Assembly: GCF_001896205.1 (NCBI RefSeq)
Contig: NZ_MPNU01000001.1
Location: 1,678,318 to 1,742,317 of the forward strand
Reading direction: 5' to 3'
Length of the DNA: 64,000 nt
From: Edwardsiella piscicida
Lineage (GTDB): Bacteria; Pseudomonadota; Gammaproteobacteria; Enterobacterales; Enterobacteriaceae
Below, piece by piece: positions 1 to 9,763 of this stretch. How positions within the stretch are numbered: the stretch's first letter is position 1; each line of letters begins with the position of its first letter. The translations under genes were made by a program, and so were the position numbers. The notes beneath the pieces are model-generated. The model saw only the letters and a program-made list of their open reading frames with translations. It searched no databases and had not been told where the DNA came from.

Positions 1-60
1 AAGGGGCTGTGTTATTATTCTGTTCATTGATAATTCATTTCTTTTCTTGCCGAGGTTGGC

Positions 61-762
61 ATGTCCACGCGAATTTTAGCGATTGATACCGCAACGGAAG
101 CCTGTTCCGTTGCCCTGTGGAATAACGGTGAGTCTCTGGCGCTGTTTGAGATCTGTCCACGCGAACACACCCAGCGTATTCTGCCGATGGTGCAGCAGAT
201 CCTGGCCGAGGCGGGAGTGACGCTGGCCGAGCTGGATGCGCTGGCCTTTGGCCGCGGGCCGGGCAGCTTTACCGGCGTGCGTATCGGCGTGGGGATCGCT
301 CAGGGGCTGGCGCTGGGCGCCGGGCTGCCGATGATCGGCGTCTCCACGCTGGCGACGATGGCGCAGGGCGCCTGGCGCTGTACGGCGGCGAGCCGGGTCT
401 TGAGCGCGATCGATGCGCGTATGGGCGAGGTTTACTGGGGCGAGTACTGCCGCGATAGCGACGGCGTCTGGCACGGTAGCGCGACCGAGGCGGTGTTTAA
501 CCCGCAGCAGGTGGGCGTCCGTCTGGCCGCGCTGCAGGGGGAATGGGCGACGGTCGGTACCGGCTGGCAGACCTATCCTGACCTGGCGCAGGGCGCCCCC
601 CTAACGCTGCGCGACGGGCAAATGCTGCTGCCTCACGCCGAAGATATGCTGCCGCTGGCGCTGCACGCCTGGCGGTCGGGGGAGACGGTGGCGGTGGAGC
701 AGGCGCAGCCGATCTATCTGCGCAATGAAGTGACCTGGAAGAAACTGCCGGGGCGCGGCTAG
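61..762 (+). CDS. tsaB: tRNA threonylcarbamoyladenosine biosynthesis protein TsaB
   Basis: TsaB partners TsaD, TsaE and TsaC in making N6-threonylcarbamoyladenosine at position 37 of ANN-decoding tRNAs in the cytoplasm. The 233-residue product opens with the ASKHA-type strand [16 protein letters not shown] and carries the family signature [13 protein letters not shown] at residues 64-76. Length agrees with E. coli TsaB (231). The ATG at 61 has a GAGG stretch about 5 nt upstream. The Slp-family lipoprotein gene follows, as in E. coli. TsaB lacks the TsaD metal-binding motif, so it is the scaffold paralogue and not the catalytic subunit. Confidence 0.95.
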   Translation: MSTRILAIDTATEACSVALWNNGESLALFEICPREHTQRILPMVQQILAEAGVTLAELDALAFGRGPGSFTGVRIGVGIAQGLALGAGLPMIGVSTLATMAQGAWRCTAASRVLSAIDARMGEVYWGEYCRDSDGVWHGSATEAVFNPQQVGVRLAALQGEWATVGTGWQTYPDLAQGAPLTLRDGQMLLPHAEDMLPLALHAWRSGETVAVEQAQPIYLRNEVTWKKLPGRG

Positions 763-872
763 CGTCCGCAGGGAACCCGACGCTGAACGACGGGTCAAAG
801 AGAGTAGGCACCGCCAACGGCCAACGACGAGGTCATCTCGCTGTCGCCTTGGCGCGGTATAGGGGGAGCGTA

Positions 873-1475
873 ATGATGCGGATAAAGATGAAGTGCATCG
901 CCGGGGTAGCCGCCGCGCTGCTGCTGGCCGGGTGTGTGAGCGTGCCGGCGTCCGTGCGTGGCACCTCGCCGACGCCGCAGCAGAACTTTGTGGCGGTGCA
1001 TAATGCGCCGGATTTATACGTCGGTCAGGAGTCCCGCTTCGGCGGTACGGTGGTCAGCGTCACCAACAAGAAAGAGGCCAGCTATCTGGAGATCGCAGTG
1101 ATGCCGCTGGACAGCGGCGCCCGACCGATTCTGGGGCAGCCGGTGCTGGGGCGCATTCTGGCCAAAAGCAGCGTCTTTCTCGACCCGATCAACTTTAATC
1201 GCCAGCTGGTGACGGTGGTCGGACCGCTGACCGGCAGCGTAGAGGGAAAGATCGGCCAGACACCCTATAACTTTGTCACCATGGACATCAACGGCTATCA
1301 GCGCTGGCAGGTCGATCAGCAGGTGATTATGCCGCCGCAGCCGATCGGCCCCGGTCCCTGGGGCTATGATCCCTATTGGCGACGTCCTTACTGGGGGCCG
1401 GGCTTTGGTCCGGGCTGGGGCTGGTATGCTCCAATGCCGGCGCGGATTGAAAACGTCGTGGTGCCGCAGCCCTAG
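873..1475 (+). CDS. yeaY: Slp-family outer-membrane lipoprotein YeaY
   Basis: A predicted outer-membrane lipoprotein of the Slp family. From the ATG at 873 the signal peptide has a basic start, a hydrophobic AAALLLAG core and a lipobox ending LLAGC, so Cys would be lipidated and the mature protein anchored. The body carries the Slp-type stretch [14 protein letters not shown]. The C-terminal tail is rich in Gly, Trp, Pro and Tyr. An in-frame TTG at 849 would add eight residues, but the AGGGGGAG at 861-868 places the start at 873 (or the adjacent ATG at 876). It follows tsaB as in E. coli. Exact function is unknown in this family. Confidence 0.85.
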   Translation: MMRIKMKCIAGVAAALLLAGCVSVPASVRGTSPTPQQNFVAVHNAPDLYVGQESRFGGTVVSVTNKKEASYLEIAVMPLDSGARPILGQPVLGRILAKSSVFLDPINFNRQLVTVVGPLTGSVEGKIGQTPYNFVTMDINGYQRWQVDQQVIMPPQPIGPGPWGYDPYWRRPYWGPGFGPGWGWYAPMPARIENVVVPQP

Positions 1476-1548
1476 CGGTGCGTAGATTGCGCAAAGCCTG
1501 CGCGTTCACGCGCTAAAATCGGACAAAGTCGGGGTCTGCGGGCAGATT

Positions 1549-1578
1549 TTGGTGTCATTGACGCTCGTCAGGTATAAA
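1549..1578 (+). promoter_or_regulatory. Putative sigma70 promoter upstream of fadD
   Basis: TTGGTG at 1549-1554 and TATAAA at 1573-1578 are separated by 18 nt. The predicted start is near 1585. It would drive either fadD with a long leader or a short RNA ending at 1665. Confidence 0.45.
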
Positions 1579-1636
1579 ATGGCGCGCTGCCTGCCGTCTG
1601 CGCGCTGCGTGTGGATGCGCCGGCTGCGAACAAAGA

Positions 1637-1665
1637 AACCCCGCTTTGCGGGGTTATTTGTTTTT
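1637..1665 (+). terminator. Intrinsic terminator in the fadD leader
   Basis: AACCCCGC, loop TTT, GCGGGGTT, followed by ATTTGTTTTT. It lies 115 nt before the fadD start and 162 nt after yeaY. It may end yeaY transcription, end a small RNA, or act as an attenuator for fadD. Confidence 0.75.
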
Positions 1666-1779
1666 AATGCCAGGAGGGCATATTCGACAGCGCTATCGCC
1701 CGTTCGATACGCGCGGCACCGCCCGCGCGGGGCGATATTCGTACCCCCTCATACAGATAAGAAACACGGGAGAAGCGCC

Positions 1780-3459
1780 TTGGAAAAGGTTTGGCTTAAA
1801 CGCTATCCGGTAGATGTGCCGGCGGAAATCAATCCGGATCATTACGCCTCGCTGGTGGACATGTTTGAACACGCCGTAGCACGCTACGCGGATCAGCCTG
1901 CGTTCATCAATATGGGACAGGTAATGACCTTCCGCAAACTGGAGGAGCGCAGCCGCGCCTTTGCCGCCTACCTGCAAAACGGTCTTGGGCTGCAGAAGGG
2001 GGATCGCGTCGCGCTGATGATGCCCAACCTGCTGCAGTATCCGATCGCGCTGTTCGGCATTCTGCGCGCCGGGATGGTGGCGGTCAACGTCAACCCGCTG
2101 TATACCCCGCGCGAGCTGGAGCACCAGCTGAATGACAGCGGCGCCAGCGCGATTGTCATCGTCTCGAACTTTGCCCATACCCTGGAAAAGGTGGTGTTCT
2201 CGACTCAGGTTCGCCACGTGATCCTGACGCGGATGGGCGATCAGCTGCCGGCGGCGAAAGGCACGCTGGTTAACTTTGTGGTCAAGTACATCAAGCGCCT
2301 GGTGCCTAAATATAATCTGCCGGACGCGATCTCGTTCCGCCGTGCGCTGCAGCGCGGGCGACGCATGCAGTATGTTAAGCCGGATATCGTCAACGATGAT
2401 TTGGCCTTTCTGCAATATACCGGCGGTACGACCGGCGTCGCCAAGGGGGCGATGCTGACCCACCGCAATATGCAGGCGAACCTGGAGCAGGCCAAGGCGG
2501 CCTATAGTCCGCTGCTGAAGGTGGGCCATGAAATGGTGGTGACGGCGCTGCCGCTCTACCACGTCTTTGCGCTGACGGTAAACTGCCTGCTGTTTATTGA
2601 GCTGGGCGGACGCAATCTGCTGATCACTAACCCGCGCGATATTCCGGGCATGGTCCGTGAGCTGAGCCGTTACCCGTTCACGGCGTTGACCGGGGTGAAT
2701 ACGCTGTTTAACGCGCTGCTGCACAATGAAGACTTCCGCGAGCTGGACTTTTCGTCGCTGCGGCTGTCGGTGGGCGGCGGGATGCCGGTGCAAAAGGCGG
2801 TTGCCGAACGCTGGGAGCAGCTGACCGGTCACCATTTACTGGAGGGCTACGGGCTGACCGAGTGCTCACCGCTGGTGGCGGGGAACCCCTACGATCTGAA
2901 GCGCTACAGCGGCAGCATCGGGCTGCCGGTGCCGTCGACGGATGTCCGCTTAGTGGATGACGAAGGCCGTGAGGTCGCGTTGGGGGAGGCGGGAGAGCTG
3001 CAGGTGCGCGGCCCGCAGGTGATGCGTGGCTACTGGCAGCGACCAGAGGCAACAGAAGAGATCATGCGCGACGGTTGGCTGGCCACCGGCGATGTCTGCA
3101 CCATGGATGAGCAGGGCTTTTTACGTATCGTCGATCGCAAGAAGGATATGATCCTGGTCTCCGGCTTTAACGTGTATCCCAATGAGATCGAAGAGGTGGT
3201 GGCGCTGCATCCCAAAGTGTTGGAGTGCGCGGCCATCGGTGTTCCCAGCGAAAGCTCGGGTGAGATGGTCAAGGTGTGCGTGGTCAAGCGCGACCCTAGC
3301 CTGACCCGCGATGAGCTGGTGAGCCACTGTCGCCGCCATCTGACCGGCTATAAGGTACCGAAGCAGGTGGTGTTTTATACGGAGCTGCCCAAGAGCAACG
3401 TGGGTAAGATTTTACGCCGGACGCTGCGCGAAGCACAGGCGGCGGATGACAAACGGTAG
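1780..3459 (+). CDS. fadD: Long-chain fatty acid-CoA ligase FadD
   Basis: Inner-membrane-associated acyl-CoA synthetase. It activates imported long-chain fatty acids with ATP and CoA for beta-oxidation. The protein has the AMP-binding P-loop [13 protein letters not shown], the adenylation motif [11 protein letters not shown] and the linker/C-terminal motif [20 protein letters not shown], ending with the conserved lysine region [11 protein letters not shown]. The TTG at 1780 is chosen: it gives 559 residues beginning [13 protein letters not shown], matching E. coli FadD (561, also TTG), and GGGAG lies upstream. The frame stays open back to 1549, but that part does not resemble FadD. FadR, its usual repressor, is encoded at 12.3 kb. 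Confidence 0.97.
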   Translation: MEKVWLKRYPVDVPAEINPDHYASLVDMFEHAVARYADQPAFINMGQVMTFRKLEERSRAFAAYLQNGLGLQKGDRVALMMPNLLQYPIALFGILRAGMVAVNVNPLYTPRELEHQLNDSGASAIVIVSNFAHTLEKVVFSTQVRHVILTRMGDQLPAAKGTLVNFVVKYIKRLVPKYNLPDAISFRRALQRGRRMQYVKPDIVNDDLAFLQYTGGTTGVAKGAMLTHRNMQANLEQAKAAYSPLLKVGHEMVVTALPLYHVFALTVNCLLFIELGGRNLLITNPRDIPGMVRELSRYPFTALTGVNTLFNALLHNEDFRELDFSSLRLSVGGGMPVQKAVAERWEQLTGHHLLEGYGLTECSPLVAGNPYDLKRYSGSIGLPVPSTDVRLVDDEGREVALGEAGELQVRGPQVMRGYWQRPEATEEIMRDGWLATGDVCTMDEQGFLRIVDRKKDMILVSGFNVYPNEIEEVVALHPKVLECAAIGVPSESSGEMVKVCVVKRDPSLTRDELVSHCRRHLTGYKVPKQVVFYTELPKSNVGKILRRTLREAQAADDKR

Positions 3460-3497
3460 CCTCGACGCGTACCCTGTTGCTGGTTGTTGATAGCGGG

Positions 3498-3530
3498 GCG
3501 CCGGCGTTGCCGTCGGCGCACTGTTTTTTT
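3498..3530 (+). terminator. Intrinsic terminator after fadD
   Basis: Nine-pair GC stem (GCGCCGGCG with CGTCGGCGC, one G-U pair) with loop TTGC, then CTGTTTTTTT. It lies in the fadD-rnd gap, where E. coli has the small RNA SroD; whether anything equivalent is processed here cannot be told from sequence. Confidence 0.75.
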
Positions 3531-3594
3531 GGGCGGGGTGATGCGAGACCGCCCGTTCACGTCCTGCCGCGGCAGGCGTTTTAATGAGATTATA

Positions 3595-4710
3595 ATGCTA
3601 AAGTATCAGTTAATTACCTCCAGCAGTGCGCTGAAAGAGGTCTGTGAACGCGCCAGCGCCTGCCCCTATATCGCGCTGGATACGGAGTTTGTCCGCACCC
3701 GTACCTACTATCCCCAGCTGGGGCTGGTGCAGCTGTATGACGGTGAGACGCTGTCACTCATCGATCCGCTGCCGATCTCCGACTGGCAGCCGTTTGTCGA
3801 TCTGCTGCGTAACCCGCAGGTCGTCAAACTGCTGCACGCCGGCAGCGAAGATCTGGAGGTCTTCCTGCATGACTTCCAGACTCTGCCTCAGCCGCTGATC
3901 GACACCCAGATCCTGGCTGCCTTTACCGGTCGCCCGCTCTCCAGCGGCTTTGCCGCCATGGTCAGCGCTTATCTGCAGGTGGACCTGGATAAGAGCGAGT
4001 CGCGCACCGACTGGCTGGCCCGTCCGCTAAGCGAGCGTCAGTGCGACTATGCCGCGGCAGACGTCTATTACCTGCTGCCGATGGCGCACAAGCTGCTGGC
4101 CGAGGTTGAGGCCTGCGGCTGGCTGCCGGCGGCGCTCGACGAGTGCCAGGCTCTGTGCCGCCGTCGCGCCGAAACGGTGGATCCGACGCTGGCCTACCGG
4201 GATATGACCAATGCCTGGCAGCTGCGTCCGCGTCAGCTGGCCTGCCTGCAGCTGCTGGGCGAGTGGCGCCTGAATCAGGCCCGCACCCGCGATATGGCGG
4301 TGAACTTCGTGGTGCGTGAGGAGAGCCTGTGGCTGGTGGCACGCTACATGCCGGGCTCGATGGCCGAGCTGAGCGAAATCGGCGTTAGCGGGCCGGAGAT
4401 CCGCTATCACGGTAAGGCGCTGCTGGAGATCGTCGAGCGCAGCGCCGCGCTGGAAGAGGCGCAGCTGCCGCCCGCCGTCGAGCGTCTGATCGACCACCCG
4501 GGCTATAAGCAGGCGTTTAAGCACATTAAGACGCTGGTGCAGCAGGTGGCAGAGCAGAAGGGGCTGACGGCGGAGCTGCTGGCGTCTCGGCGCCAGATCA
4601 ATCAGCTGCTGAGCGTACACTGGCAGCTGAAGACGGAGCAGCCGGAGCTGCTGAGTGGCTGGCGCGGTCAGCTGCTGGCCGATGGGCTGAATGGCGTACT
4701 GACAAAATAG
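3595..4710 (+). CDS. rnd: Ribonuclease D
   Basis: 3'-to-5' exoribonuclease that trims tRNA precursors and other stable RNAs. The DEDDy residues are visible: Asp29 and Glu31 in ALDTEF, Asp86 in HAGSEDLEV, and Tyr152 and Asp156 in DYAAADVYYLL. The C-terminal half has HRDC-domain character (LACLQLLGEWRLNQAR and the following region). The ATG at 3595 begins MLKYQLIT and gives 371 residues (E. coli 375); the frame extends upstream to 3484 but without resemblance. The Shine-Dalgarno is weak, and E. coli rnd is also poorly initiated (UUG). Confidence 0.95.
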   Translation: MLKYQLITSSSALKEVCERASACPYIALDTEFVRTRTYYPQLGLVQLYDGETLSLIDPLPISDWQPFVDLLRNPQVVKLLHAGSEDLEVFLHDFQTLPQPLIDTQILAAFTGRPLSSGFAAMVSAYLQVDLDKSESRTDWLARPLSERQCDYAAADVYYLLPMAHKLLAEVEACGWLPAALDECQALCRRRAETVDPTLAYRDMTNAWQLRPRQLACLQLLGEWRLNQARTRDMAVNFVVREESLWLVARYMPGSMAELSEIGVSGPEIRYHGKALLEIVERSAALEEAQLPPAVERLIDHPGYKQAFKHIKTLVQQVAEQKGLTAELLASRRQINQLLSVHWQLKTEQPELLSGWRGQLLADGLNGVLTK

Positions 4711-4731
4711 CGTGCGCAGGCTATAAATAAT

Positions 4732-4762
4732 AAAGGCAGCCTTAGCGCTGCCTTTATTGTAT
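4732..4762 (+). terminator. Intrinsic terminator after rnd
   Basis: AAAGGCAGC, loop CTTAGC, GCTGCCTTT, then ATTGTATT. Perfect nine-pair stem, 21 nt after the rnd stop. Confidence 0.75.
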
Positions 4763-4868
4763 TGGTGAGCTGGGGTGTAGGATAAAACAAAATTTATTCA
4801 TTTTATCGAGCAGATAATCTGCGCCGTAGCATAATAATCAGATTATTCTGTAAAGATGTCCTAATAAT

Positions 4869-4894
4869 AAACAGATGATGGTAATTCATCTGTT
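4869..4894 (-). terminator. Terminator of the minCDE operon
   Basis: Inverted repeat AACAGATGA / TCATCTGTT with a T-rich tail on the minus strand (TTATTATT). It lies about 50 nt beyond the minE stop. AT-rich stem, so moderate support. Confidence 0.55.
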
Positions 4895-4942
4895 TATTTA
4901 TACAGTCGTTTCCTTAATAAATAAGGGAACGCCGCCTCTTGC

Positions 4943-5212
4943 TCATTTCGGTGCTTCTTCGTTTTCCGGTAATGTGACATTTAGCTCGAGAACCGAAATA
5001 TCATCCCCTTTCTGCTCCAGCTGTACGCTGACCATTTCTGGATCGATCTGTACATATTTACAGATGACCGCCAGCAGGTCGCGCTTCAGCTGAGGGAGAT
5101 AGTGGGGCTCACTGTCTCCCCGGCGGCGCTCCGCGACGATGATCTGCAGCCGTTCCTTGGCGATATTGGCTGTCGTTTTTTTACGCGACAGAAAGAAATC
5201 AAGTAATGCCAT
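4943..5212 (-). CDS. minE: Cell division topological specificity factor MinE
   Basis: MinE displaces MinCD from midcell by stimulating MinD ATPase and drives pole-to-pole oscillation. The 89-residue protein has the N-terminal membrane-targeting segment [12 protein letters not shown], the anti-MinCD helix [14 protein letters not shown] and the C-terminal topological-specificity domain. Length equals the E. coli protein within one residue. It begins 3 nt after the minD stop, so minC-minD-minE are translated as an operon from the minus strand. Confidence 0.97.
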   Translation of the reverse strand: MALLDFFLSRKKTTANIAKERLQIIVAERRRGDSEPHYLPQLKRDLLAVICKYVQIDPEMVSVQLEQKGDDISVLELNVTLPENEEAPK

Positions 5213-5215
5213 GTC

Positions 5216-6028
5216 TTATCCCCCGAACAGGCGTTTCAGGAAGCCTTTTTTCTCTTCTTCAACAAAACGGAACTGACGCTCTTCGCCCATCAGACGCTCG
5301 ACCGTATCACGGTAGGCCTGACCCGCATCGGACTCATTGTCCAGGATCACCGGCTCGCCCTGGTTAGAGGCGCGCAGCACCGACGGGCTCTCCGGGATGA
5401 CGCCGACCAGCGGAATGCGCAGAATTTCCAGCACGTCCTCCATGCTCAGCATGTCGCCGCGGCTGACTCGGCCCGGATTGTAGCGCGTCAGCAGCAGGTG
5501 CTCCTTGATAGGATCGTCACCGTTTTCGGCCCGGCGAGACTTGGAGGAGAGGATGCCCAGGATACGGTCAGAGTCACGTACCGAGGAGACCTCTGGGTTG
5601 GTAGTGATGATGGCCTCATCGGCGAAGTAGAGCGCCATTAGCGCCCCGGTTTCGATACCGGCCGGAGAGTCACAGATAATGAAGTCAAAGCCCATCTCCT
5701 GCAGATCGTCGAGCACTTTCTCTACGCCTTCACGGGTCAGCGCGTCTTTATCGCGGGTCTGAGAGGCGGGCAGGATGAATAGATTCTCGGTGCGCTTGTC
5801 TTTGATCAGCGCCTGATTTAGGGTCGCGTCACCCTGGATGACATTGACAAAGTCATACACGACGCGGCGTTCACAGCCCATGATCAGGTCAAGGTTACGC
5901 AGGCCAATGTCAAAGTCGATAACAACGGTTTTTTTGCCTTTCTGTGCCAGTCCGGTTGCGATGGCCGCGCTTGATGTAGTCTTGCCAACGCCCCCTTTAC
6001 CCGATGTAACAACAATAATGCGTGCCAT
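5216..6028 (-). CDS. minD: Septum site-determining ATPase MinD
   Basis: ParA/MinD-family ATPase. When ATP-bound it dimerises on the inner membrane and recruits MinC and MinE. The deviant Walker A is KGGVGKTT at residues 11-18, with the switch region VIDFDIGLRNLD after it. The C-terminal amphipathic membrane-targeting helix ends KKGFLKRLFGG. The 270-residue length matches E. coli exactly. Middle gene of the minCDE operon, 25 nt after minC. Confidence 0.98.
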   Translation of the reverse strand: MARIIVVTSGKGGVGKTTSSAAIATGLAQKGKKTVVIDFDIGLRNLDLIMGCERRVVYDFVNVIQGDATLNQALIKDKRTENLFILPASQTRDKDALTREGVEKVLDDLQEMGFDFIICDSPAGIETGALMALYFADEAIITTNPEVSSVRDSDRILGILSSKSRRAENGDDPIKEHLLLTRYNPGRVSRGDMLSMEDVLEILRIPLVGVIPESPSVLRASNQGEPVILDNESDAGQAYRDTVERLMGEERQFRFVEEEKKGFLKRLFGG

Positions 6029-6053
6029 GAAAATATCCTTTTTGAAGAAGGGC

Positions 6054-6734
6054 CTAGAATAAAGGTTGAATGGTAAGGGCGCCGTCGCTCAGGGTGAGGC
6101 GGGCGGCTTGCCCATAATAGTTTTCCGGGATCTGATCGCTTAGCCAGTACTGACCGGCGATGGATACCAGTTCGGCGGAGAGATGGCTGCAGAAGATCTG
6201 GCTGCCGCTGTCGCCAGCGGCGCCGGCCAACGCTCGCCCACGCATCATGCCGTAGACATGTATATTGCCGTCGGCGATCAGCTCTGCGCCGGCGCTGACG
6301 TGGCTGGTGACGATCAGATCGCAGCTGCGCGCATAGATCTGCTGGCCTGAGCGCACCGGGGTACTGACGATTTTGGTTTTCGCCGCGACGGGGACCGCCG
6401 GGGCGATGGGCGCCTTCTTCACCGCGCCTTTACCTTCGCTGAGCAGCGGCAAACCCGCATGCAGTACCGCCTGTTTTTGGGCTTCGTCGCGACAGCCGCT
6501 GACGCCGATGACGTGCAGCCCTGCGGCGCTGAACACGCGCAGCATTTCACGCCATTCCACACTGCCATTCACATCAGTAATATTAATAACAACAGGCGCA
6601 TTTTTCAAAAACGCGGGCGCTTGACCGACTTTGGCGATTAATGCCGGGCGAATTACCTCTGGTTGAGAATTATGCAAATGAACAACCGAGAGTGTAAAAC
6701 TGCTGCCTTTCAGTTCTATTGGCGCTTGTGACAT
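6054..6734 (-). CDS. minC: Septum site-determining protein MinC
   Basis: FtsZ assembly inhibitor positioned by MinD. The 226-residue protein has the N-terminal MinC domain ([16 protein letters not shown] onwards), a linker rich in Ala, Pro and Lys around residues 115-130, and the C-terminal beta-helical domain with [21 protein letters not shown], which binds MinD. First gene of the minus-strand minCDE operon. It is divergent from ycgL across a 136-nt gap that must carry both promoters. Confidence 0.96.
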   Translation of the reverse strand: MSQAPIELKGSSFTLSVVHLHNSQPEVIRPALIAKVGQAPAFLKNAPVVINITDVNGSVEWREMLRVFSAAGLHVIGVSGCRDEAQKQAVLHAGLPLLSEGKGAVKKAPIAPAVPVAAKTKIVSTPVRSGQQIYARSCDLIVTSHVSAGAELIADGNIHVYGMMRGRALAGAAGDSGSQIFCSHLSAELVSIAGQYWLSDQIPENYYGQAARLTLSDGALTIQPLF

Positions 6735-6870
6735 CTATCCTGACTCAGCTCAGCAACTTGGAAATCTCCGAAATAACCACGGCGCGCGTGATATTCCGAT
6801 GTATCTAAGCATGTTATAGTCAGCAGTATATCTAGGCAAGTCGCCGTCAGAATTAAATAGAGTGGAAAAA

Positions 6871-7152
6871 ATGCTTTGTGTGATCTACAGAAGCTCAAAA
6901 CGCGATCAAACATATCTGTATGTGGAAAAGAAAGACGATTTTTCCCGGGTTCCACCCGATTTACTGAAGAGCTTCGGCCTGCCGCAGCTGGCTATGGTGC
7001 TTAATTTGGCCACTCGCACGCGCCTGGCCGGGGCGGATCTCGCGACGGTGAAAGCGGCGCTGGCCGAGCAAGGGTATTATCTACAGCTGCCGCCGCCGCC
7101 GGAAAACCTGTTGAAGGGGCACCTATATGCTCAGGGGAAAATGACCGCCTGA
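6871..7152 (+). CDS. ycgL: YcgL domain protein
   Basis: Small conserved gammaproteobacterial protein of unknown function. From the ATG at 6871 it is 93 residues and shows the family block [20 protein letters not shown] followed by [20 protein letters not shown] at 6862 would add three residues (MEK); GAGTGG at 6860-6865 is better spaced for 6871. It sits divergent from minC as in E. coli. Confidence 0.88.
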   Translation: MLCVIYRSSKRDQTYLYVEKKDDFSRVPPDLLKSFGLPQLAMVLNLATRTRLAGADLATVKAALAEQGYYLQLPPPPENLLKGHLYAQGKMTA

Positions 7153-7293
7153 GGCGTATTTCTGGCGCCGCGTACGCTAATGCTGTGAACGATATCACGC
7201 TCTGGTCGGGCGGGCGCTTCCGTCGCTGCGGATAATCGATAGACTGATGATCCGGGGTGCCGGCGGCGGCACCCGCCTGAGGGGAGGTGAAGG

Positions 7294-7950
7294 ATGTATC
7301 AGCATCGTGATTGGCAGGGTGCCCTGCTGGAGCTACCGGTCAGTAAGGTGGTCTGCGTCGGTAATAATTACCGTGAGCATGTCCGTGAGATGGGCAGCCA
7401 GGTGGCGCCGCAGCCCGTGCTGTTCCTCAAGCCGGAGAGTGCGCTGTGCGATCTGCGCCAGCCGATCGTGATCCCCCACGGGCTGGGCGAGGTGCACCAC
7501 GAGGTCGAGCTGGCGGTGCTGATCGGCATGCCGCTGAGTCAGGCGAATGAGGATCGGGTGGCGCGCGCTATCGCCGGCTATGGCGTGGCGCTGGATCTCA
7601 CCCTGCGCGACGTGCAGCGCGAATGCAAAAAGCACGGCTATCCCTGGGAGAAGGCCAAGGCGTTTGACGGCGCCTGTCCCATCTCTGGTTTTATTCCCGA
7701 GAGCGAATTCGGCGACGCGCAAAACGCCGGCCTTACGCTGAGCGTCAACGGCGCGCTGCGCCAGTCTGGCAATACGCGCGATATGCTGACCCCCATCCTG
7801 CCGTTGATTAGCTATATGAGCCGCTTCTTTACCCTGCGCGCCGGGGACGTTGTGCTGACGGGAACACCGGCCGGCGTCGGTCCGCTGCTCTCCGGCGACA
7901 TGCTGACCATCGGCCTGAACGCGCGTACGCTGACGACCCGGATCATTTGA
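7294..7950 (+). CDS. ycgM: Fumarylacetoacetate hydrolase-family protein YcgM
   Basis: Predicted metal-dependent acylpyruvate hydrolase/decarboxylase of the FAH superfamily. Visible family features are the metal-binding acidic pair in EVHHEVELAVLIG, the segment GYGVALDLTLRDVQ, and the C-terminal TGTPAGVGPL loop. The 218-residue length equals the E. coli homologue within one residue. The strong Shine-Dalgarno GGGGAGGTGAAGG sits just before the ATG. A perfect seven-pair hairpin (GGGTGCC/GGCACCC, 7255-7274) lies just upstream of it. The physiological substrate is not deducible here. Confidence 0.92.
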   Translation: MYQHRDWQGALLELPVSKVVCVGNNYREHVREMGSQVAPQPVLFLKPESALCDLRQPIVIPHGLGEVHHEVELAVLIGMPLSQANEDRVARAIAGYGVALDLTLRDVQRECKKHGYPWEKAKAFDGACPISGFIPESEFGDAQNAGLTLSVNGALRQSGNTRDMLTPILPLISYMSRFFTLRAGDVVLTGTPAGVGPLLSGDMLTIGLNARTLTTRII

Positions 7951-8052
7951 GGCCGGCGCGGAGATACCCGCTATCGCGAAAGGGACTTGCATCTGTCGCC
8001 CAAAGCGTCTATACAGGGCGCCTTTGATAGCACAGCTGCGGGTAACGTGAAC

Positions 8053-8514
8053 ATGGGTACAACGCCTTTTTGGCAGGAAAAAACGCTGGAACAGATGAGT
8101 GACGCCGAATGGGAGGCGCTGTGTGACGGCTGCGGTCAGTGCTGCCTGCATAAGCTGCAGGACGAAGATACTGATGAGATCTATTTCACTAACGTGGCCT
8201 GCAACCTGCTCAATATCAAGACGTGTCAGTGCCGCCACTATGCGCGGCGCTTTGAGTATGAAGAGGACTGCATCAAACTGACGCGGGAGAATCTGCCGAC
8301 CTTTGAATGGCTGCCGCCGACCTGCGCCTATCGCCTGCTGAGCGAGGGCGCACCGCTGCCGACGTGGCACCCGCTGCGCACCGGCTCTAAGTCGGCGATG
8401 CATGCGGCGCGCATCTCCGTGCGCTATATCGCGGTGCGCGAAAGCGAAGTCAGCGACTGGGAGCAGCATATTATGCGCCAGCCGCTGTGGCAGCAGGGAG
8501 AAGGGCAGGAGTAA
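8053..8514 (+). CDS. ycgN: YcgN/UPF0260 cysteine-cluster protein
   Basis: Conserved protein of the YkgJ-type CxxCxxCC family, which probably binds a metal or iron-sulfur cluster. The motif is [11 protein letters not shown], with further cysteines in [16 protein letters not shown] and PPTCAYRL. The ATG at 8053 gives [12 protein letters not shown], aligning with the E. coli start, and 153 residues. The frame runs back to 7987 without resemblance. The Shine-Dalgarno is weak. Function is unknown. Confidence 0.9.
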   Translation: MGTTPFWQEKTLEQMSDAEWEALCDGCGQCCLHKLQDEDTDEIYFTNVACNLLNIKTCQCRHYARRFEYEEDCIKLTRENLPTFEWLPPTCAYRLLSEGAPLPTWHPLRTGSKSAMHAARISVRYIAVRESEVSDWEQHIMRQPLWQQGEGQE

Positions 8515-8621
8515 ATCGGTTGTGGTCCTACGGCTGGCTTTGTATGATGAATTAGCCCGCCGCAGCGCCGTCACGCTACGCATGCCGCGGGAATACCATC
8601 ACAGAACAGGAGAGGGAAAAG

Positions 8622-9053
8622 ATGTATCAGAACATTTTACTACCGCTGGATCTGGGAGAGGAGGCGCTGACGGCGATGGCGTTGGAGCAGGTGAAGGCCG
8701 TGATCCGCAGCCCAGATACCCGGGTGCGCCTGATGTACGTCGTCGCCCAGATCCCCGATTTTATCCTTAACCGCTTTAACCCGCAGACCAATCAGTTCGA
8801 TGATGTGATGAGCGGTGAGCTGCGCTCGCGTCTGCAGGCGCTGGCGGATACGCTGCCGCTGCCGGCGGAAAACATCAGCGTGGTGGTGCGCCAGGGCGGT
8901 ATCTATGACGAAATCCTGAAAGAGGCGCAGTGCATCGATGCCGACCTGATCCTGATCGGATCGCGGCGCCCCAGCATGAAAACCTATCTGCTGGGCTCCA
9001 ACGCGGCGGCGATCGTTCGCCACGCTCGCACCTCGGTGCTAGTCGCTCGCTAA
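8622..9053 (+). CDS. Universal stress protein, UspF/UspG type
   Basis: Single-domain cytoplasmic universal stress protein of 143 residues. The ATP-binding motif is intact: IGSRRPSMKTYLLGSNAAA followed by IVRHARTSVLVAR. The N-terminus (MYQNILLPLDLGEEAL) resembles UspG, while the C-terminal motif resembles UspF, so no paralogue name is assigned. AGGAGAGGG precedes the ATG. It stands alone between ycgN and a bidirectional terminator shared with dsbB. Confidence 0.88.
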   Translation: MYQNILLPLDLGEEALTAMALEQVKAVIRSPDTRVRLMYVVAQIPDFILNRFNPQTNQFDDVMSGELRSRLQALADTLPLPAENISVVVRQGGIYDEILKEAQCIDADLILIGSRRPSMKTYLLGSNAAAIVRHARTSVLVAR

Positions 9054-9082
9054 AGTATTCCGTCACCCAGCAACGAGAAAAG

Positions 9083-9109
9083 CAAAAGGCACCCTCGGGT
9101 GCCTTTTGA
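9083..9109. terminator. Bidirectional terminator between usp and dsbB
   Basis: AAAAGGCACC / GGTGCCTTTT with short loop CTCG, lying between convergent genes. A- and T-runs flank the stem, so it can serve both strands. Confidence 0.75.
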
Positions 9110-9137
9110 CGTTGGTCGCGCGGTGTGAGCGGCGAGT

Positions 9138-9668
9138 CTAGCGATTAAACAGCGAGCGACGCTTCTCTTTGACCATCTGAGCCAGCAGCACCAGCAGACC
9201 GATCAGCAGATAGGCGGCAAAGATCCCGACCAGCCACTGCGGCATTTCCATGTTCAGAAACTGCCACTGGCGTTCAGCGCAGTCCCCATTGGCGAAAAAG
9301 ACGGACGGAAGCCATTTGTCCAGCGGCAGCCACGCGGGGAAGGAGACAAAGAAGTCACAGGTATTGAACGGCGAGGGGTGCAGCTGGATCATCGTGTGCT
9401 GCCAGGCCAGCTCCAGCCCGCGATAGGCGCTGTACAGCCACAGCAGCAGCGCGGCCCAGCGCAGCGGGGTTTTCGGCGCCGCGGCGCCCAGCAGCCCGGC
9501 TCCCAGAATCCCGAACAGGGCACAGCGTTCATAGATGCACATGACACAGGGTTTTAACAGCATCACATGCTGAAAGTAGAGCGCGGTCGACTCAAGCAGC
9601 AGCGCGGTAAACGCCAACAGTAGCCAGGCGCCGCGCCCTTGCGAATAACGCTTCAAAAATTGCAACAT
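9138..9668 (-). CDS. dsbB: Disulfide bond formation protein DsbB
   Basis: Four-helix inner-membrane quinone reductase that reoxidises periplasmic DsbA. The two redox pairs fall at Cys41/Cys44 ([10 protein letters not shown]) and Cys104/Cys130, the same numbers as E. coli DsbB, with Arg48 next to the first pair. The 176-residue length matches the family. Minus strand, 95 nt downstream of nhaB, in the E. coli order fadR, nhaB, dsbB. Confidence 0.97.
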   Translation of the reverse strand: MLQFLKRYSQGRGAWLLLAFTALLLESTALYFQHVMLLKPCVMCIYERCALFGILGAGLLGAAAPKTPLRWAALLLWLYSAYRGLELAWQHTMIQLHPSPFNTCDFFVSFPAWLPLDKWLPSVFFANGDCAERQWQFLNMEMPQWLVGIFAAYLLIGLLVLLAQMVKEKRRSLFNR

Positions 9669-9763
9669 AACCTGATTTCCATGTCACAAAAAGGTGCAGC
9701 CAGTGTAAACCATTGACTGCACACTGCCAGAAAAAATTATCTGAAATGCGCGACGGACGGGAG

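Larger units (their letters stand above)
1476..1779 (+). other. yeaY-fadD intergenic region
   Basis: This 304-nt gap has no credible gene. It holds a sigma70-like promoter (TTGGTG at 1549-1554, 18-nt spacer, TATAAA at 1573-1578) and, about 60 nt downstream of it, a canonical intrinsic terminator. Another 114 nt without an obvious promoter then separate the terminator from the fadD start. I looked for a FadR operator and found no convincing full site. Confidence 0.6.

Noticed and set aside
1476-1780. FadR operator upstream of fadD
   Set aside because: Only half-site similarity (TGGT...) was seen; not enough to call.
7333-8583. 416-codon minus-strand frame across ycgM and ycgN
   Set aside because: Covers two real genes antisense and lacks family features.
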